Assembly: GCA_963758335.1 (NCBI GenBank)
Contig: CAVWVF010000007.1
Span: 527,710-591,709, forward strand
Length of the DNA: 64,000 nt
Direction: 5' to 3'
From: Roseiarcus sp963758335
Lineage (GTDB): Bacteria > Pseudomonadota > Alphaproteobacteria > Rhizobiales > Beijerinckiaceae
Positions 49,957 to 62,479 of this stretch are shown here, in pieces. The notes under the pieces are model-generated. The model was not told where the DNA came from. It was given only the letters and a program-made list of their open reading frames with translations, and ran no database searches. Position 1 is the stretch's first letter. Each line of letters starts with the position of its first letter. The position numbers were made by a program, and so were the translations under genes.

Positions 49957-51040
49957 TTAAAAAACGATCACGTTTCTCAGCGCCGCGCCGGAGCGCGAGG
50001 ATGCGACGGCGTCGTTGATCCTCTCCAACGGATAGCGCCCGGTGATGAGCTCGTCGAGCTTGAGCCGCCCCTCGCGGTAGAGCGCGACGATCTTCGGCAC
50101 GTCGATCAGCGGCCGGGCCGAGCCCATTTTCGAGCCGAGGATCTTCTGCCCGTCGGCGGCGAGCCAGCCGGGATCGATGGTCGCGGCGACGCCCGAGGGC
50201 GGCATGCCGACGAGCACCGTTCCGCCGTTGCGCTTCATCAGCGAAACGCCCTGTTCGGCCGCGCCCTTGACGCCGACGGTGACGAACACCCAGTCGGCCT
50301 TCCGGCCGCCGGTCAGCTCCTTCACCCGGCCCTCGACGTTCTCGCCCCGCGCGTTGATCGCGTGCGTCGCGCCGAATTCGCGCGCCGCGGCGAGCTTCTT
50401 CGCCTCGATGTCGATCGCGATGATGGGATCGCAGCCGGCGAGACGCGCGCCCTGGACGGAGTTGAGGCCGACGCCGCCGCAGCCGATCACGACGACGCTC
50501 GCGCCCGCCCTGACATTGGCCGTGTTGACCACCGCGCCCATGCCGGTCAGGACGCCGCAGGCGATCAGGGAGGTGCTGTCGAGCTTCACGTCCTTCGGGA
50601 TCGTCACAGCCTGCGAGGCGTCGACGACGATATGCTCGGCGAAGGCGCCGGTTCGGAGTCCGTGGACGACCGGCTTTCCCTCGCCGTCGTGGAGCGGCGT
50701 CGCCCTGTCGAGCGGAAACACCTCCTCGCAGAAGACCGGCGAGCCCTCGGCGCAGGCGGGGCAGAAGCCGCAGCTGCGTATGAGGGTGGCGACCACGTGG
50801 TCGCCGGACTTGAGGCGGGACACCCCCGGTCCGACCGCCTCGATCACCCCCGCCGCCTCGTGCATAGACCGCCGGCAGTTCGCCGCCCCAGGCGCCGTCC
50901 ATGTAGAATATGTCGCTGTGGCAGATCGCGCAGGCGGCGGTCCTGATCAGAACCTCGCCAGGCCCCGGGGCCTTAAGCTCAATCGTCTCGATGGCCAGCG
51001 GCGCGCCGAAGGCGAGGCAGACGGCGGCTCTGGTTTTCAT
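49957..51040 (-). pseudogene. Zinc-dependent alcohol dehydrogenase (MDR family), frameshifted near the N-terminus
   Basis: From 51040 MKTRAAVCLAFGAPLAIETIELKAPGPGEVLIRTAACAICHSDIFYMDGAWGGELPAVY carries the catalytic Cys. Two bases are then missing (about 50864), and the rest continues HEAAGVIEAVGPGVSRLKSGDHVV with the structural-zinc cluster CGFCPACAEGSPVFC and the NAD Rossmann motif VIGCGGVGLNSVQGA to 49957. Without the shift it would be about 361 residues. An internal ATG at 50865 cannot give the catalytic zinc site. Confidence 0.87.
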
Positions 51041-51703
51041 GCGCTCCCCCGGAGATTCGCTTTGAAGCTCGCGGGAAAGTTTCGCGCCGCGCTCCGGAGT
51101 TCAAGCGCACTCTTGATGCGGGGGCCATGCTTTTTTCATGGGGCCGCAAGCGCCCCGGCAGTCCCCAGCCGCGTCCGGAAGGGTCCCGCCTGAATGGACA
51201 GCGGCGCTGGGCCGATTGTCGCGCGATCGTCGGCCGAATCCGGCGCGCGGGTCCGGGCGTCCCTTCAAGCCTCCGTGACGGCCCGCAAGACTGGTCGCGC
51301 TCCAGCCATTTCAAAGGGTTGGGCGCCAAATACCCAAATACTGTCCCTTTGTCCCTTTCGCGGCTCGCGAGCCTGACAACCAGGCGCACGTTCTCCTACC
51401 AGATCTTGTGGGCTCGAGGCTCCGGGCCATGCCATTCCCGGGCGCGAATCCAATCTTTTCAAGACCTTGCGGCGCCATTTGCAGCCGACTCTGCTTTGCC
51501 GCCACACTCTGCCGCACGGCGATCCCGACGACGGTAGCGCCCCGGTCCAAGAGATCGACGGTCGGCTCTTCCCGCCTGATCTTCAACTCGCGCGCCACGC
51601 GCCGCGCGTCAATAGATCGATTGTGAGGGGCGATAGACGGAACGGTTTCGACGGAACCGGACAACGCGGCGGTTCTCCTGCTGGCGCGCACAAGAACAAA
51701 CAT
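51041..51703. other. Gap of about 660 bases, no recognised gene
   Basis: GGGGCCATG-CTTTTTT-CATGGGGCC (about 51121-51144) is an imperfect palindrome. On the minus strand VARELKIRREEPTVDLLDRGATVVGIAVRQ (about 51520-51620) looks faintly protein-like but has no start, end or family that I can name; it may be the scrap of a gene cut by the IS1595 element. Confidence 0.4.
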
Positions 51704-52870
51704 CGCTCTTATAGTGTTTGCTGTTGATATGGCCCGATGCCGATAGCGCCGAGGATCCAGTTTTGTCGGGTTGCTTGGTCGCCCCATGCCTCGAGCGCGC
51801 GTCTCCATACCAGATAGTTGGGCAGGTTCTTGGTGGCGACGCCGTGGAAGCGACGCATCCATTCCTTGAGCCGACCGTGATAGGCGTTGACGTTGTTGAT
51901 GTGGAGGTCGGGCGCCTCGGGGCTGGGCTTGCCCGGCGCGGGCACGACGTGGACCGGGATGTTGGCCCTACGGGCGAAGGCGACGATGGCCTTTCCGCCG
52001 TCGCAGACGAACCGGTTGGCGGGGGTGACGCGGCCGTCGAGGGCCGCCGCGATCGAGGCGCTGTCCACGTTCGGCAACACGGCGTCGACAGTGGCGCCCT
52101 GGCGGTCGCGGGCGACGAGGATGGGAATGTTTTCGAAGTAGATGCCGGGGTGCTTCGCCTTGCCGCCTCGCCTGCGCGGCCGGCGGGGAAGACCGGAGCG
52201 CCGGCCCTTGAACAATTCCAGGATGAAGGTCTCGTCCGCCTCGACGATGCCGGTCAGCGTCTTGGGCTTGTCCAAGGCGGGCGAACCCAGAAACCGGTGT
52301 CGCCAGCGGAACGCCGTGGTCGGGTGGACGCCGCAGCGCTCCGCGGCCTTGGCGAGGCTTGTTCCCTCGAGCATCGCCTGGGCGTGGTCGAGCCATCGCT
52401 CCTTCTTGCGCAGTCGCGCCATCCGCGTCTTGGTCAGGGCGTTGAACGTGCGCCCGCAGCTCTTGCAGCGATAGCGCGCCAGACCGTTCGCGCGCCCCCA
52501 GGCGACGATGTCCTGCCCCGCGCAGTGCGGACAGCCCCGGCGCTCGACCTTGCCATGGCCGATCTCCCCCAACAACGTGTCCCCTCGAATCCGGCGCCCC
52601 GAACGCCCTTCGCCCCTCCCGCCCTTCGCCCGCGAGGCTCCCGGTTCCGGAGCCCCTGTCTCCGCCGATCCGCCCGAGCCCGACCCGACGCCTTCAGCCT
52701 CCCGGTGCTGGGCCTGGGACAAGGCTTCCATCGCCTGTCGCCGCTGCGCTGGGCTCAGCTTTCCGATCCCGCTCAGCCAACCCATGAATTCCGCCTGCTC
52801 CATCCCCCGCCTCCCCAAATCACAGAGGCGCTCACTATAACCACCGTCAACACTCAACGCTATAATAAAC
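51704..52870 (-). mobile_element. IS1595-type element, uninterrupted copy
   Basis: The left end CGCTCTTATAG...CTGTTGATATGG (51704-51733) has an inverted, diverged partner at the right (GTCAACACTCAACGCTATAA, about 52847-52866). The left end matches that of the other IS1595 copy. The outermost bases on the right are unclear, so no target duplication can be stated. Confidence 0.7.
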
Positions 52871-52896
52871 ATAGAACAGTTTTGCAACTTTGGCAA
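51709..52896 (-). CDS. IS1595-family transposase, intact
   Basis: The protein has the zinc ribbon CPHCAGQDIVAWGRANGLARYRCKSCGRTF, a helix-turn-helix (KAAERCGVHPTTAFRWRHRF) and the DDxE-type core: GIVEADETFILELFKGRR, VCDGGKAIVAFARRAN and HINNVNAYHGRLKEWMRRFHGVATKNLPNYLVWRR. The most likely start is MEQAEFMGWLSGIGKLSPAQRRQAM at 52803, which lies inside the element, whereas the longer reading begins outside it. It could supply transposase for the dead copy. Confidence 0.92.
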   Translation of the reverse strand: MPKLQNCSMFIIALSVDGGYSERLCDLGRRGMEQAEFMGWLSGIGKLSPAQRRQAMEALSQAQHREAEGVGSGSGGSAETGAPEPGASRAKGGRGEGRSGRRIRGDTLLGEIGHGKVERRGCPHCAGQDIVAWGRANGLARYRCKSCGRTFNALTKTRMARLRKKERWLDHAQAMLEGTSLAKAAERCGVHPTTAFRWRHRFLGSPALDKPKTLTGIVEADETFILELFKGRRSGLPRRPRRRGGKAKHPGIYFENIPILVARDRQGATVDAVLPNVDSASIAAALDGRVTPANRFVCDGGKAIVAFARRANIPVHVVPAPGKPSPEAPDLHINNVNAYHGRLKEWMRRFHGVATKNLPNYLVWRRALEAWGDQATRQNWILGAIGIGPYQQQTL

Positions 52897-53153
52897 GAAA
52901 ATTGATTCGTTGAGTGGCTGGGGAGTTTACTGTCGCCGTGAAGATCGGCGGCCAAAACGCTGCAACCCGGTTCGGGGCCGGCGGGCCAGAGGCGATCGCC
53001 CGATTGTGTCGACCCGCCGCGCTCGCGACACCCGCAGGCAAGCCCGTTTTCCATCCGGCGGTGTCATGCTCTAACACTCTGACCCAACGCGCCGGCCTTC
53101 GGCCGACCCCGGCCGAGGCCCATGGGCACGGAAAACTCAGGAGGGAACCCGCC

Positions 53154-53945
53154 ATGCTGTTCGCCGCGAGTGGTCTGATCGGATGCGCCGTCGCGGCCAG
53201 CGACGGCCGCGTCGGCGCCGTCAAGGATTTCCTGTTCGAAGACCGGAGCTGGAGCGTCCGCTGGATGGTCGTCGACACGGGTCATTGGCTGCCGGGCCGC
53301 AAGGTGCTGATCCACCCGTCGGCGATCGCGCCGCTCGAGCTGCCGCCGAAGCCCGCGATCCCCATGCTGAGCTTCGGCGAGACGCTGGCGGTGTCCGTCG
53401 ATTTGACGACGCGGCAGATCGAGGCCAGTCCGGAGGCGCTCGAAGACGAGCCGGTGACGAAACAGATAGAGCAGCGCCTTTACGACTATTACGGATGGGA
53501 TCCTTTTTGGGGCGCGTCGCACTTCGGCGCCGAGGCGGTTGTTGCAGAGCCGTCCGACCGGCCGCTCCCCGCCGAAGTCGCCGAGGGTCGAGCCGCGGAC
53601 GCGGAGGGTCCTCGGGGCGATCCGCATCTGGGCAGCGCCGCCGCGGTCAAGGGCTATGCGGTCCACGCCGCGGACGGCGACATCGGCGCGGTCGACAATT
53701 TGCTCATCGACGAAGTCCGGTGGGTCGTCCGCTATCTCGTCGTCGACACGGGTTACTGGCTGCCCGGCAAGCTTGTCCAGCTCGCCGCCCATGCGGTGAC
53801 GAACATCGACTGGCGCGAACGGCGCGTCGGCGTGAACGTGACGCGCGCGCAAGTGAACTCAGCCCCGGAATGGGACCCGCTGGCGGTCGCGGACGAGATC
53901 GCCGAGCAGCGGCTGTGCCGCCATTTCGGCTGGCCCGGGCAATAG
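53154..53945 (+). CDS. PRC-barrel domain protein with two barrels
   Basis: The 263-residue protein has two related halves: ASGLIGCAVAASDGRVGAVKDFLFEDRSWSVRWMVVDTGHWLPGRKVLIHPSAI and VKGYAVHAADGDIGAVDNLLIDEVRWVVRYLVVDTGYWLPGKLVQLAAHAV. Each ends with a DLTTRQIEASP / VNVTRAQVNSAP strand. PRC barrels are small protein- or RNA-binding folds; the role here is unknown, possibly stress related. AGGAGGGAA precedes the ATG. No lesion was seen. Confidence 0.9.
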   Translation: MLFAASGLIGCAVAASDGRVGAVKDFLFEDRSWSVRWMVVDTGHWLPGRKVLIHPSAIAPLELPPKPAIPMLSFGETLAVSVDLTTRQIEASPEALEDEPVTKQIEQRLYDYYGWDPFWGASHFGAEAVVAEPSDRPLPAEVAEGRAADAEGPRGDPHLGSAAAVKGYAVHAADGDIGAVDNLLIDEVRWVVRYLVVDTGYWLPGKLVQLAAHAVTNIDWRERRVGVNVTRAQVNSAPEWDPLAVADEIAEQRLCRHFGWPGQ

Positions 53946-54062
53946 GCTCCTAGGCCTGGATCACAAAAATGACAGTGTATACAGTAAATTATATGCGGTA
54001 TCGCGTTTGACAATCACGCTCCGCTACAGGACTTTGTCGCGAGAGGCGAAGGGAGGGATCCG

Positions 54063-54536
54063 ATGCGACGCGGCTTGGTTTTCGCGATTCCCGTGTTGTT
54101 CGCCGGGCCTACCTTCGCCGCCGACGCAACGGGCAGCGGCGCGCTGTCGCTCGCGGCGCTCGTCGGCCAGCATTCGCCGGCGCTGACCGCGGCGGAAAAA
54201 TATCTCCTCGGCGCCTATCTCGAAGGCCGGCCGAAATCGGATTTTCGACCGGGCAAAAGGGTGGTCGTGAGGGCGAGCGAGGCGACCTGCCGCATCAGTG
54301 ACGTCGACATCACGGCGAAGAGCTGCGATCTCAAATTCGGCGCCCACACCGTCTCGCTCGCCGACCGCCAAGCGCAGGAACTTTATGCGACGCTGATTGA
54401 AGCCGGCGTTCCCTCGAGCGGCGCGGCCAGATCTATCTACGAGAGCGTCAAGGCCCTCGTGTGCACGGTTGACTCGGCGGCGGTGCGCGTGGAGAACGGC
54501 GGCAGCGCGAACCGGACTTTTGCCGTCAATCCATGA
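54063..54536 (+). CDS. Secreted protein of unknown function
   Basis: The 157-residue protein begins with a signal peptide (MRRGLVFAIPVLFAGPTFAADA, likely cut after FAA). The mature part has GRPKSDFRPGKRVVVRASEATCRISDVDITAKSCDLKFG with two Cys that could pair, and a third Cys near the C-terminus. GGGAGGGATCC precedes the ATG. The family is not recognised. A second secreted gene follows. Confidence 0.65.
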   Translation: MRRGLVFAIPVLFAGPTFAADATGSGALSLAALVGQHSPALTAAEKYLLGAYLEGRPKSDFRPGKRVVVRASEATCRISDVDITAKSCDLKFGAHTVSLADRQAQELYATLIEAGVPSSGAARSIYESVKALVCTVDSAAVRVENGGSANRTFAVNP

Positions 54537-54711
54537 GGCTCCGGCGCTGCGTTCCCTGTTGCGGGTAGCCCAGGAACCGTGGCCACGCTCACGCGCGCCA
54601 TTTCGGCTAACGCGTGCACGGATCCATGCGCCTTGGAGTCGTGTGGGCCGAGCGCCCCCGCGCCGCGAACGATCATCTCATTTCGAAGGTTTTCATTCAA
54701 AGATGTCGACC

Positions 54712-55309
54712 ATGCGCATCTATTATCTCGTATTATCTCGTAATTTCCGCTGCACTGTTCGGTCTGACAATGACGCCGCCGGCGCGGGCGGTCGAACCCA
54801 GCCGGTTCCTCACCGATCTGATGGGGCGCAGGCCCGCCGCCGGAAAGACGTTCGCCTGTTTCGCACGCGTCTACGGCGATTCGCATCTGGCGGCGCATCC
54901 GGGCCAGAACGTCAGGTCGCTGCACACGTTGGTCATGGCGTACCTGATCAACGGCGAAAGCTTCTATCAGCTTCGCATCGGCATCGAGTTTCGCGGCCGC
55001 CCGGAAACGTTCGCGACGACCGGCGAGTGCGGCGAGGGAAGCCTCCCGGATTCGGTCCGCCGCGGAGCAATTTGCGCCGGACCAGGCGGCCCACTGCGGC
55101 TCGCGCTCGACGGCCGGAAGTCGCTTCTGATGGGCCTTGCGGACGGCGCGGAGTTTTGGCGGGCCGGCCCTCCTGATCCCGCCAACGCGCTCAAGGACGC
55201 GCTCGGCCCGGACGACAAGGTCCTCCGCCTCGACCGGGCGCGCCTCTCGAATTGCGAAGACCAGTTGTACGAAGACGAGCGGAAGGGGCTGCTCGACCGG
55301 AGCGAATGA
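54712..55309 (+). pseudogene. Secreted protein with a 10-bp tandem duplication in its signal peptide
   Basis: From the ATG at 54712 the frame reads MRIYYLV and then leaves the gene; the rest of the signal peptide and the mature protein (VISAALFGLTMTPPARAVEPSRFLTDLMGRRPAAGKTFACFARVYGD...) is one frame further on. TATTATCTCG is present twice in tandem (54721-54740). With one copy the product is a normal signal peptide, cut near ARA, and a mature protein of about 170 residues of unknown family. In the mature part no further lesion was seen. A longer in-frame reading from 54614 has no signal peptide at its start. Confidence 0.65.
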
Positions 55310-55377
55310 CACTCGAGCGGAGGACGAAGCGTTCACCGCGAGTCCACTCGACAGCCGAATGGGAATAGCGCATTTTC

Positions 55378-55725
55378 ATGCGGGCGAATGCGGAGATCGG
55401 GGTGAGCAAGGAGCCGGACAACCTCATGCTCGAACTGTTGCGCAACATCCGCGCCGACATCGCGCGCTTGGACGAGAAAATCGACGTCAAGGTCGATGCC
55501 GCGAAGAGCGAGCTGCGCTCGGAGATCAATTCGTTGCGCGCCGACGTCGCGGCTGATTTCCTCGCCTTGCGCAAGGAATCGGGCGAGCAGATCGCCGGGC
55601 TGCGGCGGGCGGTGGTCGAATATCATTCCGCCGTGCTCGGCCACGGCGTGCTCATCAGCGACCTCGAGGCGCGCGTGCGCCGCATGGAGCAGCATCTGGG
55701 CCTGCCGGCGATCGGCGCGAGCTGA
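55378..55725 (+). CDS. Small coiled-coil protein
   Basis: The 115-residue protein is mostly a long coiled coil (LLRNIRADIARLDEKIDVKVDAAKSELRSEINSLRADVAADFLALRK) with a short C-terminal helix RVRRMEQHLGLPAIGAS. Such proteins are common in alphaproteobacteria and of unknown function. The start may lie further in, at a GTG at 55402. The 205-base stretch after it (55726-55930) holds nothing that I recognise. Confidence 0.7.
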   Translation: MRANAEIGVSKEPDNLMLELLRNIRADIARLDEKIDVKVDAAKSELRSEINSLRADVAADFLALRKESGEQIAGLRRAVVEYHSAVLGHGVLISDLEARVRRMEQHLGLPAIGAS

Positions 55726-55930
55726 TTTGGACGGATTACTTGCGGAACAGGCCGTTCGCGTAGCCCATGCCGATTGTTATTATGCAGAGGCCATCGTACG
55801 AGCACGCGACATCCGGGTAGGCCTTGGAGAGGCCAAGCCGCGGTTTTCAGGCGCAGACGGAGGCGGGTCACGTCCCACAGAGCAGCATCTCGACCCGCCG
55901 GCCATGCAGGCGCGCCGGCGTCCTTCGCCC

Positions 55931-56200
55931 TCAACGGTAAACCTCTCGCCGGTGTCCGATCCGCAGCACGAGAATCAGCTTCTCCGCGTCTTCGATATGG
56001 ACGATCAGGCGATAGTCGCCGACCCGGTATTTCCAGAACTCGCCGAACCGTGCGCCTTTGAGCGCCTGGCCGATCGAACGAGCATCGTCGAGAGGCACGA
56101 CGCGGTCGCGAAGGAAGCGAAGTAGGCGCTGGGCGGCCTCCGGGTCGAGCTTTTCCAATTCGCGCGCCGCGGCGCGCTCGAACTCAATCCTCCACGCCAT
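55931..56200 (-). CDS. relE: RelE-type toxin
   Basis: The 89-residue protein MAWRIEFERAAARELEKLDPEAAQRLLRFLRDRVV ... FWKYRVGDYRLIVHIEDAEKLILVLRIGHRREVYR matches RelE/ParE toxins. WKYRVGDYRLI and the C-terminal GHRREVY carry the Arg, Lys and Tyr residues used for mRNA cleavage on the ribosome. It overlaps the antitoxin gene by 17 bases. No lesion was seen. Confidence 0.92.
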   Translation of the reverse strand: MAWRIEFERAAARELEKLDPEAAQRLLRFLRDRVVPLDDARSIGQALKGARFGEFWKYRVGDYRLIVHIEDAEKLILVLRIGHRREVYR

Positions 56201-56409
56201 GGCGCCGCAGCAGGTCGTTCAATGGAATCGACCCGCTGCGGCCTTCACGCAGATCCCCAAGGCGGCTTTCGGCGAGATAGAGGTCTTCGAGCTCGTCGAG
56301 ATGAGCGAGGATCGCCTCGCGGGCATAAAAGCTCTTGGTGCGGCCGGTACGCTTGGCGAGCTCGGCGAGCCGGGCCTCGATGTCGGGCGGAAGGCGAAGA
56401 GCAAGCATG
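56184..56409 (-). CDS. relB: RelB-type ribbon-helix-helix antitoxin
   Basis: The protein, MLALRLPPDIEARLAELAKRTGRTKSFYAREAILAHLDELEDLYLAE, is a ribbon-helix-helix antitoxin of about 74 residues with a C-terminal toxin-binding tail (SGSIPLNDLLRRHGVED). I start at 56409 because GGAGG stands 6 bases before that ATG; the ATG at 56420 overlaps the ribosome site. It is translationally coupled to relE. Confidence 0.9.
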
Positions 56410-56421
56410 AAAGCCTCCATC

Positions 56422-56435
56422 TATACATGTATAGC
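56422..56435. promoter_or_regulatory. Operator palindrome of the relBE pair
   Basis: CTATACATGTATAG is a perfect 14-bp palindrome 13 bases before the relB start codon. Ribbon-helix-helix antitoxins bind such sites, and its TATACAT arm could also serve as a -10 box. Confidence 0.6.
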
Positions 56436-56779
56436 AGATTGAGGCCTCGCGCAAACCCAACTCTTTGTATCGATACCCAATTCGTTTGCACCGCTTGCTT
56501 GAGCGGGAAAAACGCTCTCGCCGCTTGTCTCCACGGCCGGGCGCAAGCGGCGGGTCGAGCCAGAGCCTGTTGACGGGCGTCCTTTCAGCGCGAAAAACTC
56601 TTGGCACCCCCTTGCGCCCGCCGGCCAAACCCGCTAACAGGACCGGCCGGGGTTGGCGGCGCGATGCGACCCCGAACGATTATATATGGCTACCGCCCTG
56701 CGAAGAACAAACCGGTGACTGCTGATCGGAGCGGGAGCGGCGGATAGGCCGGAGGACCGAGGGAAATTCCTTGCGTCCC

Positions 56780-57060
56780 CTCCGGCCGTGTCCTGTCCGA
56801 GACTGCCGGCGCGCGAGGCCTTTGGCCGAACGCTTAATTCCGTAAGGCCCCGCAGGGGCTTGGGGCCAGCATAGACGGGGAAGACCGAGTTTTTCAACCG
56901 TGGGGCGTTGGCCTGACGGAAAATGCGGTTCGAACCTTCTGTCCGGCGCTGGGTTCGCCCAACTCCGGGGACAGGCGCAAGTCGTCGCGGCGCTCGAGTC
57001 GGATGATTCGCGTGGCGCGGCATGTGCAACAGGCGGGCTGAAAACCCGCCGACCGGAGAT
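56780..57060 (+). promoter_or_regulatory. Leader region of rplJ (probable L10-binding leader)
   Basis: The stretch has several strong hairpins (CCGTAAGGCCCC-GCAGGGGCTTGGGG near 56842-56866; GGCGGG-CTGAAAA-CCCGCC near 57033-57051, just before rplJ). In bacteria a structured leader before rplJ is bound by ribosomal protein L10/L12 to shut off translation. A TATATAT (56681-56687) may be a -10 box, though no clear -35 box precedes it. The upstream 56436-56680 stretch holds no gene that I recognise. Confidence 0.5.
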
Positions 57061-57067
57061 GAGCCCC

Positions 57068-57583
57068 GTGGATAGAGCGGAAAAGAAAGAAGCTGTCGCG
57101 GCCCTGAACGACGTCTTCTCGAAGACGTCGGTCGTGGTCGTGGCGCACTATTCCGGCTTGACGGTCGCCCAGATGCAACGTCTGCGCAAGCAGATGAAGG
57201 CTGCTGGCGCGAGCGTCCAGATCGCCAAGAACCGCCTCGCCCAGATTGCTCTCAAAGGCACGGACGTCGCCTCGATCGGCCCCTTGCTCAAGGGCCCGAC
57301 CCTGATCGCCCATTCGGCCGATCCGGTGGCGGCGGCCAAGGCAGCCGTGGCTTTCGCCAAGGATCACGACAAGTTCGTGCTTCTGGGCGGGGCCATGGGC
57401 AAGACCGCCCTCGACGTCGACGGGGTCAAGGCGCTCGCGACCTTGCCGTCCCTCGACGAGCTGCGCGCGAAACTCCTGGGGCTCATCACCGCCCCGGCGA
57501 CCAAGCTCGCCCAGCTCTCCACCGCGCCGGCCGCCAAGCTCGCGCGCGTGATCGGGGCCTATGCCGCCAAAGACGCAGCCTGA
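57068..57583 (+). CDS. rplJ: 50S ribosomal protein L10
   Basis: L10 anchors the L7/L12 stalk on the 50S subunit and controls its own mRNA. The 171-residue protein from the GTG at 57068 reads as VDRAEKKEAVAALNDVFSKTSVVVVAHYSGLTVAQMQRLRKQM and continues with VQIAKNRLAQIAL, the family rRNA-binding region; its Ala-rich C-terminal helix binds L7/L12. I prefer this GTG over the ATG at 57059, which has its purine tract directly touching it; for the GTG the GGAG lies 9 bases before. Confidence 0.95.
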   Translation: MDRAEKKEAVAALNDVFSKTSVVVVAHYSGLTVAQMQRLRKQMKAAGASVQIAKNRLAQIALKGTDVASIGPLLKGPTLIAHSADPVAAAKAAVAFAKDHDKFVLLGGAMGKTALDVDGVKALATLPSLDELRAKLLGLITAPATKLAQLSTAPAAKLARVIGAYAAKDAA

Positions 57584-57634
57584 GCCAGGCACTTCAAAAT
57601 TCGCAATCCGAACCCATATTAAGGAACTCGCAAC

Positions 57635-58015
57635 ATGGCCAATCTGGAAAAGATCGTCGACGAACTCTCCTCGCTCACGGTTCTCGAAGCCGCTGAGCTC
57701 GCCAAACTCCTCGAAGCCAAGTGGGGCGTCTCGGCCGCCGCCGCCGTCGCCGCCGCCGCCGCCCCGGCCGCCGGCGCCGCCGCCGCCTCGCCGGTCGAGG
57801 AGAAGACCGAGTTCAACGTCGTCCTTGCCGCGGTTGGCGACAAGAAGATCGAAGTCATCAAGGAAGTCCGCGCGATCACCGCGCTCGGCCTGAAGGAGGC
57901 CAAGGATCTCGTCGAGGGCGCGCCGAAGCCCGTCAAGGAAGGCGTCTCCAAGGAGGAGGCCGAGAAGATCAAGGCCGCTCTCGAGAAGGTCGGCGCGAAA
58001 GTCGAGCTCAAGTGA
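57635..58015 (+). CDS. rplL: 50S ribosomal protein L7/L12
   Basis: L7/L12 forms the mobile stalk that recruits translation factors. The 126-residue protein has the N-terminal dimer domain (MANLEKIVDELSSLTVLEAAELAKLLE), an Ala/Pro-rich hinge (VSAAAAVAAAAAPAAG) and the C-terminal domain (KTEFNVVLAAVGDKKIEVIKEVRAITALGLKEAKDLVEGAPKPVKEG). AAGGAAC stands before the ATG. It is followed by a 221-base spacer with a strong hairpin. Confidence 0.97.
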   Translation: MANLEKIVDELSSLTVLEAAELAKLLEAKWGVSAAAAVAAAAAPAAGAAAASPVEEKTEFNVVLAAVGDKKIEVIKEVRAITALGLKEAKDLVEGAPKPVKEGVSKEEAEKIKAALEKVGAKVELK

Positions 58016-58059
58016 CGAGCGCGCGGGTCCCGTGCGGGCTCGCAAACGGCAAGAGAGGG

Positions 58060-58100
58060 CGGTCCCGGGCGATTTCGCCCGGGGCCGTTCCGGCGTTTTT
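58060..58100 (+). terminator. Attenuator-type hairpin between rplL and rpoB
   Basis: CCCGGGCG-ATTT-CGCCCGGG (58064-58083) is a perfect 8-bp stem extendable by flanking G and C, with TTTTT at 58096-58100 after a 12-base gap. Partial termination between rplL and rpoB is well known in bacteria and keeps ribosomal proteins more abundant than RNA polymerase. The distance to the T-run makes efficient termination uncertain. Confidence 0.5.
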
Positions 58101-58236
58101 GTCCTCTTGCGGGGCGCAGGCGGCTGTGGGGCCGGCGCGCCAGGGCGGAGGAGATCCGGGGGCGTCCGCGGCGCCCCGACGGCCCAGGGGCGATCCCGCC
58201 GATCGCCGGTCGGGCTTTCGAGCATTGAGGAACGAC

Positions 58237-62358
<4,122 letters not shown>

Positions 62359-62380
62359 GCGAAGGCGCTCGCGCATGCGG

Positions 62381-62449
62381 GCGCCGACCTCGAGTTTCAC
62401 TGCGCGGCGGTCGCGCCGCGATTTCTTCCATGGGTGCGAGGTCGGCGTC
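62381..62449. repeat. Inverted repeat between rpoB and rpoC
   Basis: GCGCCGACCTCG (62381-62392) pairs with CGAGGTCGGCG (62437-62447), enclosing a GC-rich inner hairpin GCGCGGCG-GTCG-CGCCGCG. It lies about 30 bases before the rpoC start and has no T-run, so it is more likely a processing or RNA-stability structure than a terminator. Confidence 0.5.
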
Positions 62450-62479
62450 GGCTGACGCCGAGCCTCGCGGGAGACGAGA

